Shown piece after piece: positions 5,091 to 6,369 of a stretch of 6,369 nt of DNA. The number at the start of each line of letters is the position of its first letter. Positions within the stretch are counted from its first letter, which is position 1. The notes under the pieces are model-generated. The model did no database searches. It saw only the letters and a list, made by a program, of their open reading frames with translations, and was not told the DNA's origin. Source of the stretch: Anaerolineaceae bacterium (GTDB taxonomy: Bacteria > Planctomycetota > Phycisphaerae > FEN-1346 > JAACEH01); the NCBI GenBank assembly GCA_011682595.1, contig JAACEH010000251.1:1-6369 (forward strand), in the 5' to 3' direction. A program made the position numbers and the translations under genes.

Positions 5091-6326
5091 ATGAGAGCAA
5101 TCGTCAACGAGATTACACCGGTCCGTTACATTCCGCTCAAGATCATGAGCAGGTTCTGGAAGGGCGTCTTCTGGAGCCCGCTGGCCGCCCTGCGTTACCG
5201 GACCGACTGGCCGGAGCCCAAACTGCCGGCCGGCGACTGGGTGAAGATACGGCCGTCGCTGGGCGGCATTTGCGGCAGCGACGTGGGCATGGTCATGCTG
5301 GGCAACCCTCCGGACAGTTTCGCCAGGGCCTTCCTCTCGACGCCGATGGTGATGGGCCACGAGAGCGCGGGCCGGATTACCGAGGTCGGCCCGGACGTCC
5401 AGAGCCTCAGCGCCGGCGACCGGGTGAACGTCGAGCCCATCCTGTCGTGTCAGCCCAGGGGCATCGAACCGCCGTGCCCGATGTGCAGCCAGGGACTGCT
5501 GGCCAGTTGCCACAACCTGACCGAGGGACTCCTGCCGCCGGGCATGTCGATCGGCTTCAACGCCCTGACCGGCGGCTTCTGGGGCGAGACGGTCGTGGCC
5601 CACCAGTGGCAGGTCTACAAGGTGCCGGAGGCGATGACCGACGACCAAGCCGTGCTGGTCGACCCCCTGGCCTGCTCGCTGCACGCCGTGCTTCGTTGCC
5701 CGCCGCTGGACGGCGACACGGTCATTGTCATCGGCTCGGGCATCATCGGCCTGGGCCTCGTCAACGCCATCCGGGCCATCGGCTGCAAGGCTCGGATAAT
5801 CGTCCTGGCTCGTTACGGCTTCCAGAGGGAGCTGGCCCTGGAGCGCGGGGCCGACCTGGTTGTCCTGCCCGGAGACTATGCCCAGACAGACATGTTCGCT
5901 TACTTGGGCAAGGTATTCAAGGCCGGCGTTTTCAAGGGATCGTTCGGCAAGCCGATCCTCTTGGGCGGGGCCGACCTGGTTTACGACTCGGTCGGTTCGC
6001 GAAATGCGACCGAGGACTCGCTGCGGATCGTTCGCGCCGGCGGCAAGGTCGTACTCGTCGGGATGGGCCACGCCCGGTGGGTCGACTGGGACCCGGTGAC
6101 GCACAAACAGTTGACCATCGTCGGAGCCCACGGGCGGGCCTTCGAGCCGAGCGACCCCCAGCGGCGGCACACCTACCAGATTCTTTACGAGATGATCCTC
6201 GACGGGCGCGTCAAGACGGCCGGGCTCCTGACGCACACCTTCCCGCTGTCGGACTACAAGGACGCCTTCCGCACCGTCACCCAAAAAGGGCGCACCGGCT
6301 GCGTCAAGGCGGCGTTCAGAATTTGA
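5091..6326 (+). CDS. Zinc-dependent medium-chain alcohol/polyol dehydrogenase
   Basis: This complete 411-residue protein belongs to the zinc MDR superfamily, which oxidises alcohols, polyols or threonine with NAD(P). Seen: catalytic zinc ligands C61 (GGICGSD), H90-E91 (MGHES) and probably D191 (LVDPLAC, where sorbitol dehydrogenases often have Glu); a structural zinc set C120, C129, C132, C140 with a nine-residue first gap containing RGIEPP; a Rossmann motif GSGIIG at 215-220; and a closing catalytic-fold segment near 381-410. It is somewhat longer than the typical 340-380 residues, mainly because of an N-terminal insert at about 13-45 rich in Trp, Phe and Arg (RFWKGVFWSP) and an extended loop near 143-170. 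No signal peptide is evident; cytoplasmic. The cofactor preference and substrate cannot be told from sequence by eye. It is divergent from uvrC and no linked pathway gene is visible within the window. Confidence 0.93.
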   Translation: MRAIVNEITPVRYIPLKIMSRFWKGVFWSPLAALRYRTDWPEPKLPAGDWVKIRPSLGGICGSDVGMVMLGNPPDSFARAFLSTPMVMGHESAGRITEVGPDVQSLSAGDRVNVEPILSCQPRGIEPPCPMCSQGLLASCHNLTEGLLPPGMSIGFNALTGGFWGETVVAHQWQVYKVPEAMTDDQAVLVDPLACSLHAVLRCPPLDGDTVIVIGSGIIGLGLVNAIRAIGCKARIIVLARYGFQRELALERGADLVVLPGDYAQTDMFAYLGKVFKAGVFKGSFGKPILLGGADLVYDSVGSRNATEDSLRIVRAGGKVVLVGMGHARWVDWDPVTHKQLTIVGAHGRAFEPSDPQRRHTYQILYEMILDGRVKTAGLLTHTFPLSDYKDAFRTVTQKGRTGCVKAAFRI

Positions 6327-6369
6327 GTTGTACCCCCCTTGCCGAACGGTGGGGTGTGGAGTTATTATA

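Noticed and set aside
4932..6284. 450-codon minus-strand open frame opposite the dehydrogenase
   Set aside because: No recognisable motif; the plus strand carries zinc-ligand and Rossmann motifs.
6332..6355. Possible terminator hairpin after the dehydrogenase (ACCCC paired with GGGGT)
   Set aside because: The stem is only about 5 bp with a large loop and no T-run follows before the window ends, so an intrinsic terminator cannot be supported.

Overview
This is a GC-rich, mostly chromosomal-looking window. It carries five genes on the minus strand, in the order uvrC, a TPR protein, rsmD, a DUF58 protein and a membrane vWA protein, plus one divergent plus-strand gene for a zinc-dependent medium-chain dehydrogenase. 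No mobile element, CRISPR array, tRNA or rRNA is visible. The host is most likely a bacterium of the Planctomycetes or a neighbouring PVC lineage. That is an inference from the DUF58 plus BatA-like vWA pair, a TTG start, a shortened UvrC and the codon use; the window holds no taxonomic marker that proves it.

Layout from left to right: positions 1-914 (minus) hold the N-terminal 304 residues of a two-helix membrane vWA protein that starts at TTG and runs off the window. A complete DUF58 protein (936-1886) lies 21 bases upstream of it, and the 16S rRNA methyltransferase rsmD (1920-2546) lies 33 bases further upstream. A sigma-70-like promoter at 2580-2608 precedes rsmD, so the three genes probably form one transcription unit. 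A strong intrinsic terminator (2711-2749, minus) separates this unit from a small TPR protein gene (2771-3271) that has its own extended -10 promoter (3314-3342) and ends in a run of Pro-Ser-His repeats. A 217-base stretch without a recognisable gene follows. Next is uvrC (3560-4903), a short form that lacks the central segment and the C-terminal helix-hairpin-helix region. It has a promoter so close to its ATG that its mRNA may be leaderless. The dehydrogenase (5091-6326, plus) is transcribed divergently from its own promoter at 4993-5021.

Functionally the window mixes housekeeping genes (nucleotide excision repair, ribosome modification) with a DUF58/vWA pair of the kind that usually works with a MoxR AAA+ ATPase. 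No moxR gene is present here. Nothing shows that uvrC, the TPR gene and the dehydrogenase act in one pathway. I see no clear new multi-gene system. The points most worth a second look are the compact UvrC and its leaderless architecture, the Pro-Ser-His tail encoded by 9-base repeats, and the coupling of rsmD with the DUF58/vWA pair.
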